Source: an uncultured Collinsella sp.
GTDB taxonomy: Bacteria; Actinomycetota; Coriobacteriia; Coriobacteriales; Coriobacteriaceae
Direction: 5' to 3'
DNA: 5,802 bases
NCBI GenBank assembly: GCA_902478985.1
Contig: CABSNH010000105.1
Location: 1-5,802, forward strand
In this document: positions 5,748 to 5,802 of the stretch, one piece after another
How positions within the stretch are numbered: position 1 is the first letter of the stretch
Layout: each line of letters begins with the position of its first letter
Position numbers and translations under genes: made by a program
Notes under the pieces: generated by a model
What the model was told of the DNA's origin: nothing
The model's input: the letters and a program-made list of their open reading frames with translations, nothing else
Database searches by the model: none

Positions 5748-5802
5748 TGAACTGCACCCCAAAACTTGGACGGCTTAAATAAGAACTACGCCGCAAGGGG
5801 CT
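5748..5802. mobile_element. End of an IS3-family (IS150-type) insertion sequence, partial
   Basis: From 5748 the sequence reads TGAACTGCACCCC, then AAAACTTGGACGG and an A/T-rich stretch. This closely resembles the IS150 terminal inverted repeat as I remember it (TGTACTGCACCC, then a T-rich stretch and GTTGGACGATG). It begins with the TG typical of IS3-family ends. AAGGGG near the right edge (5795-5800) could be the ribosome binding site of the first transposase frame, but no coding sequence is inside the window. Which end of the element this is, and the target duplication, cannot be determined here. Confidence 0.65.

Overview
The window looks like a short contig (or the end of one) from a high-GC bacterium. 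Coding regions prefer G/C at third codon positions, and the intergenic gaps are AT-rich. Protein flavour, codon use and the combination of genes suggest an actinobacterium of the Coriobacteriia (Collinsella-like), but this is an inference from sequence alone. Bases 1-40 are not genomic: they are an Illumina Nextera i7-side adapter ending in the Tn5 mosaic end, so real sequence starts at 41. The right edge (from about 5748) looks like the terminal inverted repeat of an IS3-family, IS150-type insertion sequence. That is a typical place for an assembly to stop.

Layout from left to right: (a) 41-1268, minus strand, 3' end missing: one open frame joining an N-terminal XRE/Cro-type helix-turn-helix domain (about 75 residues) through a Ser-rich linker to a close relative of the alanine aminotransferase AlaA. 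A strong internal ribosome binding site and ATG lie exactly where a free-standing AlaA would begin, so two products are plausible. (b) 1269-1430: control region of that gene, with four exact copies of GTTCAATTT/AAATTGAAC. Three are in the same orientation at about 42 and 31 bp spacing, and two form a perfect dyad; some overlap the candidate promoters. (c) 1431-2288, minus strand: a LysR-type regulator. (d) 2289-2406: divergent regulatory gap with an LTTR-type T-N11-A dyad. (e) 2407-3318, plus strand: a ten-helix EamA/DMT-family permease, the likely target of the LysR regulator. (f) 3319-3475: gap with two hairpins, the second a 25-base near-perfect inverted repeat just before kup. (g) 3476-5707, plus strand: a Kup/KUP-family potassium uptake protein with an acidic C-terminal tail. 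(h) 5708-5802: short spacer, then the IS end.

Working together: the LysR/EamA pair is a standard regulator plus divergent transporter module, with unknown substrate. The most interesting object is the XRE-aminotransferase fusion. It resembles MocR-type regulators in principle (DNA-binding domain plus PLP aminotransferase fold) but uses an XRE domain and a catalytic domain that retains the active-site residues visible in the window. With its repeated operator-like sites it could be an autoregulated enzyme that couples alanine/pyruvate transamination to transcription. Kup appears to be an independent potassium-import gene. No RNA genes or CRISPR arrays were seen, and no gene-free stretch exceeds 300 bases.
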